This document shows, in pieces, positions 48,032-59,335 of a DNA stretch of 64,000 nt. Made by a program: the position numbers and the translations under genes. Below the pieces are notes generated by a model. The model was given only the letters and a program-made list of their open reading frames with translations. It searched no databases and was not told the DNA's origin. How positions within the stretch are numbered: the stretch's first letter is position 1; every line of letters begins with the position of its first letter. Origin of the DNA: Pagrus major (taxonomy: Eukaryota > Chordata > Actinopteri > Spariformes > Sparidae); assembly GCF_040436345.1 (NCBI RefSeq), contig NC_133232.1, positions 25,760,315 through 25,824,314 of the forward strand. Direction: 5' to 3'.

Positions 48032-50422
48032 ATGGACCTCAAAGGACAATCGTTAGTGGGTTTTGTCTGCAGCTTTTCTATCATCGTCCATATCGCCACT
48101 GCAGACCTCAGCTATTCTGCTCCAGAGGAGATGAGACCCGGATCCATTGTTGGAAATATTGCCAAGGACCTCGGCCTGGAAGCAGGGAAATTGATCACTC
48201 GTAAAGCTCGTGTTGATACAGAGGAAAGCTATCAGCACTACTGCGATATTGATCTCAAAACTGGGAATTTTGTGATCAGGGAAAGGATCGACAGAGAGGA
48301 GCTGTGTGGGGAGAAGGCTTCGTGTATGCTCAAATTTGAATTAGTCCTCGAGAGCCCTTTGGAGCTGCACCGTATTTCACTGCTCATCCAGGATGTAAAC
48401 GACAATTCCCCAGTTTTTCCAAAGGAAACAATAAAACTTGAAATAAGCGAATCGGCCATCAAAGGAGCTCGATATCGTATTAACGAGGCACATGACGCTG
48501 ACATCGGACAAAATACGGTTAAACAATACATTTTAGAAAAGAATGAACATTTTGTTATATCTGTTCGAGACGATACTGATGGATCTAAGAACGTTGAGTT
48601 GGTGCTAGACAAAGAGCTAGACCGTGAAAAAGAAAACGATTTAAATTTCGTGCTGACTGCTGTTGATGGTGGTAATCCACAAAGATCAGGAACTGCCAAT
48701 ATACACGTGAGTGTACTGGATGCTAATGATAACGCCCCAGTGTTTGACCAAGCCCTTTACAAAGCCAGTCTGCCTGAAAACTCTGCCCCTGATACAGTAG
48801 TTGTCAAAGTGAGTGCCACTGATGCAGACGAGGGAGTCAATGGGGAGGTGACATATGAATTTAGTCGCATTTCAGACAGGGCTAAAAAGGTTTTCTCTCT
48901 GAACAGTAAAACTGGAGAGATAAAAGTCACAGGGCCACTTGATTTTGAGAGTAATCCTAAATATGAAATGCGCATCGATGCCAAAGATGGTTATGGACTT
49001 TCATCAGATTCTAAAGTAATGATTGATATCACTGATGTGAATGACAACGCTCCAGTTATACACCTGAAATCACTGACTAACCCCATACCTGAGAACGTGT
49101 CACCTGGTACAGAGGTGGGCATCATTAACGTGCAGGACAGAGACTCAGAGAGTAACGGACAGGTCCGCTGCTCCATTCAGCAAGGAGCCCCTTTTAAGTT
49201 GGTTCCTTCTATTAAAAACTATTATTCTCTGGTGACCACAGGACAACTGGACCGTGAACTAGTGTCTGATTACAACATTACAATCACTGCCACTGACGAG
49301 GGCTCTCCACCTCTGTCCTCCTCTAAAACTGTTCAGTTATCTGTAGCAGACATCAACGACAACCCACCTGTGTTTGAGGATCAGTCGTACAGCGCATATG
49401 TGAGTGAAAATAACAAACCTGGCTCCACTTTATGTTCCGTTACTGCTCGAGACCCTGACTGGAGACAAAACGGTACAGTGATTTATTCTCTGTTACCCGG
49501 TGAGGTGAACGGTGCCCCGGTGTCCTCCTATCTGTCTGTTAACGGAGACACAGGGGTGATCCACGCTGTGAGGTCGTTTGATTATGAACAGTTCAGGAGT
49601 TTTAAAGTGCAGGTGATGGCCAGAGACAACGGTTCTCCTCCTCTCAGGAGCAACGTGACCGTCAGTGTGTTCATATCGGATGTGAATGACAACTCTCCTC
49701 AGATACTGTACCCCGCCCCGGAGGGCAACTCCTTCATGACCGAGCTGGTCCCCAAAGCTGCACACGGAGGCTCTCTGGTGTCCAAAGTGATAGCGGTGGA
49801 CGCGGACTCCGGACAGAACGCCTGGCTGTCCTATCATATAGTGAAATCCACCGATCCGGGACTTTTCACTATTGGTGTCCACAGCGGAGAGATCAGGACA
49901 CAGCGGGACATTTCTGAATCTGACAGCATGAAACAGAACCTTATTGTGGCAGTGAAAGATAACGGACAGCCCTCTCTCTCTGCCACCTGTTCCATGTATT
50001 TACTTATTTCTGATAACTTGGCTGAGGTGCCAGAACTGAAGGACATTTCTTATGATGAGAAGAATTCCAAACTGACCTCTTATCTGATCATCGCGCTGGT
50101 GTCTGTGTCCACCTTTTTTCTGACCTTCATTATCATCATCCTCGGTGTGAGGTTTTGTCGCAGGAGAAAGCCCAGACTGTTGTTTGATGGAGCAGTCGCC
50201 ATCCCCAGCGCTTATCTCCCTCCTAATTACGCAGATGTTGACGGCACAGGAACTTTACGCAGCGCTTACAACTATGACGCATACCTGACAACAGGATCTA
50301 GAACCAGTGATTTCAAGTTTGTCAGTTCTTACAATGACAACACACTGCCTGCTGACCAGACTCTGAGGAAAAGTCCATCAGACTTTGCTGAAGTGTTTGG
50401 CCAACCAGATGAGTCTCCTGAG
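48032..50422 (+). CDS. pcdhg: Gamma-type protocadherin variable exon 7
   Basis: 797 residues: signal peptide about 1-24 ([11 protein letters not shown]...IATA), then [18 protein letters not shown], six cadherin repeats, span at about 684, tail [12 protein letters not shown] before GAG and GTAGGC at 50423. EC1-EC3 form a pair with exon 8: [23 protein letters not shown] in EC1, [21 protein letters not shown] in EC2, and [19 protein letters not shown] in EC3. Its own changes are [19 protein letters not shown] and PPLRSNVTV (SSNVTV elsewhere). The frame is open upstream to 47981 without an ATG, so 48032 is the start. The tail matches exon 6 and not its sister exon 8, which implies conversion or crossover at the 3' end. 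Confidence 0.93.
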
Positions 50423-51315
50423 GTAGGCCTAAGAGTTTCCTTGTTCCATTGATTTTCGTGATAATAATATTGTTATTTATCATTGTTGTTAGGAATTTTA
50501 GTCTTGACTGGGAGGGGTTTTGTGTTGTGACATTACACAGCCTTTCTCCGGCGGAATCGAACTTGAGATGTTGCATTTAAACGGTGCGCGTCTGAGACTG
50601 CTAGAAACGGATGATGCTCTAGGGTTTGATGAACGTTAAAGCTCTCTTTTCATGTTACAGTCATTTTGACCATACCGTGGGATTTTGTACTTTATCTGCT
50701 TGTTCAGTGTGCCTCAGATTTTATCAGAAACGAGTCGTCACATTTTTACTTCGTTGTGTGACCAAGTTGTTCATAAAATTCTATCCTTTTTAGTACAGGG
50801 AAACCATAATTTCCTCGTTCTTATTCTCTGTCATTTCATTGTGTCATGATGCAGACCTCTTTTAAACTGTACTCACTTTCGTCGGTTTACAAGCAATTGC
50901 AGCATTCGTATTTTACACCACTGAATTGTGACTGTTGGTTAATACAGCCTGTGACTGCAACATGACATTGGCATGACAAACATTTATATTTTCAGGTGGA
51001 CATTGTGCTTTATAGTAAGGCTATTAACTTGTTTGTCAGGTGTTCAGTCACTCGACGCAAGAGTTGCACTTAAAAAAAAAGAAGATTATCAGTGGACCTG
51101 TCTCTGTTGAAACGCTGACCATGGTGCTGAAGTGTATTTCTATCAGTGCGCAGTTTGAAATCAAGCGTTTTTAAAGGAGTTAAGATAAATGGTATAAACC
51201 ACAAGGGTTCTTATGTTGTAGCTGGGTTAAGGCCTTGCAGTTTTTATCCAAGCATGAAAGTAGCTGTGGCATCAAATGTTGGTCTTTCAGTTTTTCATTT
51301 GTAATTTTCTAGTTG
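50423..51315 (+). other. Intron/promoter DNA between exons 7 and 8
   Basis: The shortest spacer in the array (0.9 kb from donor to CSE). No coding signal; an A-run lies near 51072. The RE1 site is at 51111. Confidence 0.7.
51111..51131 (-). promoter_or_regulatory. RE1/NRSE-like site upstream of exon 8
   Basis: 18 of 21 positions (CGCTGACCATGGTGCTGAA); 0.19 kb upstream of the CSE, close to the arrangement of exon 7. Confidence 0.8.
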
Positions 51316-51374
51316 ATCCCACAGTGTCGCTGCTCGCTTGCAGATGTGAGGGATTTCTTTTCCTCCACCCACTG
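51316..51374 (+). promoter_or_regulatory. Promoter CSE and C-rich box, exon 8
   Basis: ATCCCACAGTGTCGCTGCTC, then GCTTGCAGATGTGAGG, and CCTCCACCCACTG at about 51362-51374. Confidence 0.83.
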
Positions 51375-51502
51375 CAAGAGGGCAGTAATCCCAGGAAACG
51401 AGAGCTGCCATTGTTGCAGCAGCGGTGTAGGCTTATGTCCTATCATTACGTATAAACGACTAGACTAATTTTCGTTTCTCTTTCTTCGTCTGGGCGGAAA
51501 CA

Positions 51503-53893
51503 ATGGACCACAAAAGAAAAGCGTTGCTGATTATTGTCAGTAGCTTCGCTATCTTCGTCCATACAACCTGTGCAGACCTCAGCTATTCTGCTCCAGAGGA
51601 GATGAGACCCGGATCCATTGTTGGAAATATTGCCAAGGACCTCGGCCTGGAAGCAGGGAAATTGTTCACTCGTAAAGCTCGTGTTGACACAGAGGAAAGC
51701 TATCAGCACTACTGCGATATTGATCTCAAAACGGGAAATTTTGTGATCAGGGAAAGGATCGACAGAGAGGAGCTGTGTGGGGAGAAGGCTTCGTGTATGC
51801 TCAAATTTGAATTAGTCCTCGAGAGCCCTTTGGAGCTGCACCGTATTTCACTGCTCATCCAGGATGTAAACGACAACTCACCAGTTTTTCCAAAGGATAC
51901 CATTACATTGGAAATACGAGAATCGGCCGACAAAGGAGCTAGATATTATATTAACGAGGCACATGACGCTGACATCGGACAAAATACGGTTAAACAATAC
52001 ATTTTAGAGAAGAATGAACATTTTGTTATATCTGTTCGAGACGATATTGATGGATCTAAGAACGTCGAGCTGGTGCTAGACAAAGAGCTAGACCGTGAAA
52101 AACAAAACGATTTAAATTTCGTGCTGACTGCTGTTGATGGTGGTAATCCACAAAGATCAGGAACTGCCAATATACACGTGAGTGTACTGGATGCTAATGA
52201 TAACGCCCCAGTGTTTGACCAAGCCCTTTACAAAGCCAGTCTGCCTGAAAACTCTTCCCCTGATACAGTAGTTGTCACAGTGAGTGCCACTGATGCAGAC
52301 GAGGGAGTCAATGGGGAGGTGACATATGAATTTAGTCGCATTTCAGACAGGGCTAAAAAGGTTTTCTCTCTGAACAGTAAAACTGGAGAGATAAAAGTCA
52401 CAGGGCCACTTGATTTTGAGAGTAATCCTAAATATGAAATGCGCATCAATGCCAAAGATGGTTATGGACTTTCATCAGATTCTAAAGTAATGATTGATAT
52501 CACTGATGTGAATGACAACGCTCCAGTTATACACCTGAAATCACTGACTAACCCCATACCTGAGAACGTGTCACCTGGTACAGAGGTGGGCATCATTAAC
52601 GTGCAGGACAGAGACTCAGAGAGTAACGGACAGGTCCGCTGCTCCATTCAGCAAGGAGCCCCTTTTAAGTTGGTTCCTTCTATTAAAAACTATTATTCTC
52701 TGGTGACCACAGGACAACTGGACCGTGAACTAGTGTCTGATTACAACATTACAATCACTGCCACTGACGAGGGCTCTCCACCTCTGTCCTCCTCTAAAAC
52801 TGTTCAGTTATCTGTAGCAGACATCAACGACAACCCACCTGTGTTTGAGGATCAGTCGTACAGCGCATATGTGAGTGAAAATAACAAACCTGGCTCCACT
52901 TTATGCTCCGTTACTGCTCGAGACCCTGACTGGAGACAAAACGGTACAGTGATTTATTCTCTGTTACCCGGTGAGGTGAACGGTGCCCCGGTGTCCTCCT
53001 ATCTGTCTGTTAACGGAGACACAGGGGTGATCCACGCTGTGAGGTCGTTTGATTATGAACAGTTCAGGAGTTTTAAAGTGCAGGTGATGGCCAGAGACAA
53101 CGGTTCTCCTCCTCTCAGCAGCAACGTGACCGTCAGTGTGTTCATATCGGATGTGAATGACAACTCTCCTCAGATACTGTACCCCGCCCCGGAGGGCAAC
53201 TCCTTCATGACCGAGCTGGTCCCCAAAGCTGCACACGGAGGCTCTCTGGTGTCCAAAGTGATAGCGGTGGACGCGGACTCCGGACAGAACGCCTGGCTGT
53301 CCTATCACATAGTGAAATCCACCGATCCGGGACTTTTCACTATTGGTGTCCACAGCGGAGAGATCAGGACACAGCGGGACATTTCTGAATCTGACAGCAT
53401 GAAACAGAACCTTATTGTGGCAGTGAAAGATAACGGACAGCCCTCTCTCTCTGCCACCTGTTCCATGCATTTACTTATTTCTGATAACTTGGCTGAGGTG
53501 CCAGAACTGAAGGACATTTCTTATGATGAGAAGAATTCTAAACTGACCTCTTATCTGATCATCGCGCTGGTGTCTGTGTCCACCTTTTTCCTGACCTTCA
53601 TCATCATCATCCTGGGTGTGAGGTTTTGTCGCAGGAGAAAGCCCAGACTGTTGTTTGATGGAGCAGTCGCCATCCCCAGCGCTTATCTCCCTCCTAATTA
53701 CGCAGATGTTGACGGCACAGGAACTTTACGCAGCGCTTACAACTATGACGCATACCTGACAACAGGATCTAGAACCAGTGACTTTAAGTTTGTGACATCT
53801 TACAATGACAACACACTACCTGCTGACCAGACTCTGAGGAAAAGTCCGACAGACTTTCTTGAGGCTTTTGGCGACTCTGACAATTCTCCCCAG
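51503..53893 (+). CDS. pcdhg: Gamma-type protocadherin variable exon 8
   Basis: 797 residues: signal peptide [15 protein letters not shown]...[14 protein letters not shown], six cadherin repeats, span at about 684, tail [12 protein letters not shown] before CAG and GTAAGA, the only complete exon here that ends in CAG. EC1-EC3 are nearly those of exon 7, with changes such as [10 protein letters not shown] in EC1, [19 protein letters not shown] and DDIDGSKN in EC2, and MRINAKDG in EC3. In EC6 it has CSMHLLISD where the others have [17 protein letters not shown] is shared with exons 3 and 7. The pair 7/8 is a recent tandem duplicate whose 3' ends have since diverged. Confidence 0.93.
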
Positions 53894-55412
53894 GTAAGAA
53901 TTTCAGAGTTATAGTTTCGTCATTTACCTCACTTTGTAGTTCAGAGTCTACAGTTAATCAGTGATTATAATGCAAAATTATACGCGGTTAGTCATTATAC
54001 GTTGGTCCACACATTTGACCAATTCCTCGATTTTCTAGTCAAATTATTCAATTAAATGTGCTGACTAAGGACATATTATCATTCTAAACTTTTCTAAAGC
54101 AGCGTTTATCTTTGTTGTATTTTGTCGGGAGGTTTAAATTTAAGCAGTGTGCGTTTGTCAACATATTCAGATTCAGTTGTGTATAATTGGAAATCTCTTG
54201 CATTGCAGTACAATCCACCAATCTTGCTATCTTTGTGAAACAATCCTTAATAATGTCTGAGGTTTTTCGTGTCGTGAAGTTGAAGGATGCCTTATATTTT
54301 AATGTGTTTCTAGTAGTTTTTCTTATGTAAATATGTAAATGAGCTGGATTGAAGTGTAGAAAACATAGGTCAGTACAGGTCATTAGTTTAAAAATGTATT
54401 TACTTCTGTAGCACCTTTTTGGTAACACCCACCTTTCCATTGTCTCTTTGCAGTATTGGCAGTTCTTTTTCCCTTTAATATTCACATGTAGTAGCAGTGT
54501 AAGGTAAACAGCTGTCTATAGAATTGTTGCGAAAACCCTTGTTATGAAATAGGACCGTGTGCAGACTTTGTATTAGCCAACACACTGATGCCACTCCGCT
54601 ACTCTGGTTAAGTGATACCGTGTAACGCGTTAGTGATTGTGTTTTTTCTTTTCTTTTTTGGGAGTGTGCTCGATATCAGGCAGATGCGCCGTCAGTATTA
54701 GTACACTGTCCTTAATTTACTAAGATATGAAGTGTTTACTGTAACCAACACCAGTCTGTCTGCTCTCGTGACCAGTGACGTAATGAGTCTTTGCACGTCT
54801 TCATTTGGAAATGCTATTGATTTAAGAAAATATCAAGTACCTTGCAAGCTAATGAAGGCACCATCTAATTTTGTATCAGGCAAAAGTGACAATTTTTCTG
54901 AATGTGTTTTTCTAAGCTGACTTTTGTGGTCCTTCTTATGTCGGCGATTAAGCTCTGTCCATGGTGCTGAAAGGGTGCATGGTTGGCACACTCAAAGCCG
55001 TTTTAAAGCAAGTCTGTGTACGCTGCTTCCGAACAGTTTACTTTTTAGAGGCTTATAGGCTCAGTGAAAACAGGAAAACCGTCTTTAATATATCTAAAGT
55101 TAATCCTGAAATTTAAATGAATCTTTCCTCAATGAAACAATTGTGTTTGTCAATCAGTGCAACATGCTTGCTGCTTTAACTGTTACGTCTTGTTTTAAGT
55201 TAAAAGAAATGCATTTAACTACACACACGGTTTAAACTTAGCAACAACTGTGCCGGTATCTTCCAATAATTTAGTTTGAGTAAACATGTTTTCCCTTTAA
55301 TCTGCGAAGGTGTCACCTTCTGCTCTCCATGCTTATATGGGGATGTATTGATAACAAGCCATTCACCTGTCAACCACATACATATTTCATCACATGCTCT
55401 ATCTTAAATGAA
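53894..55412 (+). other. Intron/promoter DNA between exons 8 and 9
   Basis: A 1.5-kb AT-rich spacer with no coding signal. The RE1 site at 54951 is the only motif recognised. Confidence 0.7.
54951..54971 (-). promoter_or_regulatory. RE1/NRSE site upstream of exon 9
   Basis: 19 of 21 positions, with core CTCTGTCCATGGTGCTGAA; 0.44 kb upstream of the CSE. Confidence 0.85.
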
Positions 55413-55485
55413 CACATTGTGTCGCTGTCTACCAGTTTACTTGGAACCATTGCAATGCTGTGTAGCACAACGTCTCCACCCATTG
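55413..55485 (+). promoter_or_regulatory. Promoter CSE and C-rich box, exon 9
   Basis: CACATTGTGTCGCTGTCTAC, then CAG, and GTCTCCACCCATTG at 55472-55485. The gap between the boxes is longer than in exons 2-5. Confidence 0.8.
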
Positions 55486-55662
55486 TTCCTAAGCTTTGTG
55501 TATCCAGTTATGTTGCGGCTGTGAAACGACCTGTGGGATCGTGTTGCTGATTTCTGTTTTTTGGATTTTGCTGATGCAGTCCATCTCACACATATTCGCT
55601 TGTTGAGCTAAATACATTTTAAGATATCCTCTTCTTACTGTGGATACTTATCATTTTCAAAA

Positions 55663-58047
55663 ATGGAACGCAAAGGATTTTCAAAGCCTGGCCTGGTAAC
55701 CCGCTTTGTCGTCTGTCTGCTCGGGCTGCAATTCGTATGTGCCGAGGTGAGCTATTCTACCCCAGAGGAGGTGAAACCAGGAACAGTCATTGGAAATATA
55801 GCCAAAGATCTTGGTCTGGATATATCTACCCTGTCAACTCGCAAGGCCCGCATTGATTCTGAAGGGAATAACGAACGATTTTGTGTTATTAATTTGAAAA
55901 ACGGGGATCTAAGTGTCGCTGAGCGGCTTGACAGAGAGACTCTTTGTGGCACAAAACCATCTTGCATTTTAAGCCTGGAGCTTGTACTGGAGAATCCGTT
56001 AGAATTACATCGTATAAATCTACACGTTCAAGATATAAATGACAACTCTCCGCAATTCACAAGAGATTTCATTAGAATGGAAATAAGGGAATCCGCTGAA
56101 AAGGGCACTCGTTTCTTAATCGAGGAAGCACATGACGCCGATATTGGACAAAATTCTGTTCAGAGGTACAGTCTACAGAAGAATGAACATTTTATTCTAA
56201 TGATTGATGCTACCAAAGTTGAACTGGTTCTAGAGAATAAACTTGACAGAGAGACACAACAAGAGATTGATTTGCCTCTAACAGCTATTGATGGTGGCTC
56301 TCCTCAGAGATCAGGTACTGTAATGATACACGTCACTGTGCTGGATGCTAATGATAACGCCCCAGTGTTCAGCCAGGCCGTTTATAAAGCCAGTCTACCT
56401 GAAAACTCTCCTATTGACACTGTAGTGGTTACAGTAAGTGCTACTGATGCAGATGAAGGAGTGAATGGTGACGTGACGTATGGCTTTGGTCATGTTTCAG
56501 ATACAGATGAAAAGCTGTTTTCTATTGACAGTAAAACTGGAGAAATCAGAGTCATTGGTAACACAGACTTTGAGAAGAAAAATTCCTTTGAACTGCGAGT
56601 CATGGCAAATGATGGACTGGGATTAAGTTCTTATGCTAAGGTTTACATAGACCTAACTGATGTAAATGACAATGCACCAGTTATATATCTAAAATCACTG
56701 ACTAATCCCATACCTGAGAGCGTGTCACCTGGTACAGAAGTGGGCATCATTAACGTGCAGGACAGAGACTCAGAGAGTAATAGACAGGTCCGCTGCTCCA
56801 TTCAGCAAGGAGCCCCTTTTAAGTTGGTTCCTTCTATTAAAAACTATTATTCTCTGGTGACCACAGGACAACTGGACCGTGAACTAGTGTCTGATTACAA
56901 CATTACAATCACTGCCACTGACGAGGGCTCTCCACCTCTGTCCTCCTCTAAAACCGTTCAGTTATCTGTAGCAGACATCAACGACAACCCACCTGTGTTT
57001 GAGGAACAGTCGTACAGCGCATATGTGAGTGAAAATAACAAACCTGGCTCCACTTTATGTTCCGTTACTGCTCGAGACCCCGACTGGAGACAAAACGGTA
57101 CAGTGATTTATTCTCTGTTACCCGGTGAGGTGAACGGTGCCCCGGTATCCTCCTATGTGTCTGTTAACGGAGACACGGGGGGGATCCACGCTGTGAGGTC
57201 GTTTGATTATGAACAGTTCAGAAGTTTTAAAGTGCAGGTGATGGCCAGAGACAACGGTTCTCCTCCTCTCAGCAGCAACGTGACCGTCAGTGTGTTTATA
57301 TCGGATGTGAATGACAACTCTCCTCAGATACTGTACCCCGCCCCGGAGGGCAACTCCTTCATGACCGAGCTGGTCCCCAAAGCTGCACACGGAGGCTCTC
57401 TGGTGTCCAAAGTGATAGCGGTGGACGCGGACTCCGGACAGAACGCCTGGCTCTCCTATCATATAGTGAAATCCACCGATCCGGGACTTTTCACTATTGG
57501 TGTCCACAGCGGAGAGATCAGGACACAGCGGGACATTTCTGAATCTGACAGCATGAAACAGAACCTTATTGTGGCAGTGAAAGATAACGGACAGCCCGCT
57601 CTCTCTGCCACCTGTTCCATGTATTTACTTATTTCTGATAACTTGGCTGAGGTGCCAGAACTGAAGGACATTTCTTATGATGAGAAGAATTCCAAACTGA
57701 CCTCTTATCTGATTATCGCGCTGGTGTCTGTGTCCACCTTTTTCCTGACCTTCATCATCATCATCCTGGGTGTGAGGTTTTGTCGCAGGAGAAAGCCCAG
57801 ACTGTTGTTTGATGGAGCAGTCGCCATCCCCAGCGCGTATCTCCCTCCTAATTACGCAGATGTTGACGGCACAGGAACTTTACGCAGCGCTTACAACTAT
57901 GACGCATACCTGACAACAGGATCTAGAACCAGTGACTTTAAGTTCGTGTCATCCTATAATGATAACACGCTGCCTGCTGATCAGACTCTGAGGAAAAGTC
58001 CATCAGACTTTGCTGATGCATTTGGGGCATCACAGGAATCACTGGAG
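55663..58047 (+). CDS. pcdhg: Gamma-type protocadherin variable exon 9
   Basis: 795 residues: signal peptide [15 protein letters not shown]...[14 protein letters not shown], six cadherin repeats, span at about 682, tail [12 protein letters not shown] before GAG and GTAGGC at 58048. EC1-EC3 are a diverged relative of exons 1-5: CGTKPSC in EC1, [21 protein letters not shown] and [14 protein letters not shown] in EC2, [19 protein letters not shown] in EC3. At the tract border it reads [10 protein letters not shown]. Own changes in the homogenised half are SNRQVRC (SNGQVRC elsewhere), DTGGIHAVR (DTGVIHAVR elsewhere) and GQPALSATC (GQPSLSATC elsewhere). Confidence 0.93.
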
Positions 58048-58303
58048 GTAGGCTTCTTATGTGGATTTGCAAACAACCTGTATTCTTTGTGCTGAATCAC
58101 TGTGATGATATTATTTCTGACTTGTTGTTCCTGTCATCAGTCACTGATTCCCCAACAAGGAATAGATTATTTTGTTCTCAAATAATTCTTGATTCTTAAC
58201 AACTTAGTTAATAATGCTAAGGATAATTATCTGATTGGTTAAATCTGTTTTCATGTATGCCACCAGTACACCAGTAAATGTCCTCAGATTCGTCTCATGA
58301 TAT

Positions 58304-58324
58304 GTCGCTGTCCATGGTCCTGAA
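58304..58324 (-). promoter_or_regulatory. RE1/NRSE site upstream of exon 10
   Basis: 19 of 21 positions (CGCTGTCCATGGTCCTGAA). The G-to-C change in the right half is shared with the exon 1 site. It lies 0.8 kb upstream of the CSE, as in exon 1. Confidence 0.85.
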
Positions 58325-58949
58325 CACAACAGTTGACCCCGAGTTTTCGACCACTGTTTTCTTTGAAATCATGTTGCCGATTTAAATCGTGGATATGTAA
58401 CTACAGAAAATATATGTAGCTATATCTTTGGTTTTGTACATATGTTTTTCGTGACTTTGGTTCGCCTTACTTATTACAGTATATGTATAGCTAAGCTATA
58501 ATTCACAGTCATGTATTGTCGTCGATTTAGGACTACAGTCTGTATCTTAATGTACACAGTGGCCTGAAAACAAGAAGCGTCTTGCACTGCTATCTCGCTG
58601 CGCAGCAGATTTAGCATGTTTGTAATGTGCCCGAGAAGTGGTGATTTAACTTTATTGTGATAATGTGGTCTGCTGTTTGCAGTGGAATTGGATCCCATCG
58701 GAATTCATAGGAAGTAATTTGTAATAGCCTTTTGTCAATCACAGCTATAATCGTGATGCACAGAATTGTGAAAACACTTGATGATATCATGGAGTCCAAT
58801 ATAAAAGCAAGCTAACGCACAGCCGAAAACAGTACAATATAATACAGTCTACACAAACACACCTTAATTGGATTAATGTTTCGTATTTGCGGGCCGACTT
58901 CTGTATTGCATACTCTTCATACGTGGGATTTTCTAGCCTACTTTTGCAG

Positions 58950-58950
<1 letters not shown>

Positions 58951-59036
<86 letters not shown>

Positions 59037-59057
59037 CTCTATCTATCTATCTATCTA
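58951..59057. repeat. (ATCT)n microsatellite
   Basis: About 107 bases of ATCT with one CTCT variant, ending 80 bp before the CSE of exon 10. Confidence 0.97.
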
Positions 59058-59136
59058 TACTCCTTAGATGCATTGATTTGTATGAACTTTATTAACAACA
59101 TGTGGGTGACTGTATTTTGTAATCTTTCGCACAAGC

Positions 59137-59209
59137 TGTAAGTGTCGCTGTCTACCAATGGAACACTTTAAAAGGCTCCATTTGAAATCGTCAGGCGTCT
59201 CCACCCACA
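59137..59209 (+). promoter_or_regulatory. Promoter CSE and C-rich box, exon 10
   Basis: TGTAAGTGTCGCTGTCTACC, then AATGG, and GTCTCCACCCACA at about 59197-59209, spaced as in exon 9. Confidence 0.8.
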
Positions 59210-59335
59210 CTTTTCCAGCTCATTGTTTGCCAAAACAGTATTTCTCTTCCCTCGCTCACGGATATACACTTTCCTTTGTGTTTGTGAGGAATACTGAGCA
59301 AGATATCACTATTTCTGTTTCAATCTGAATGCTGA

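Larger units (their letters stand above)
58048..59136 (+). other. Intron/promoter DNA between exons 9 and 10
   Basis: AT-rich spacer with the RE1 site at 58304 and a long ATCT array at 58951 next to the promoter. No coding signal. Confidence 0.7.
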
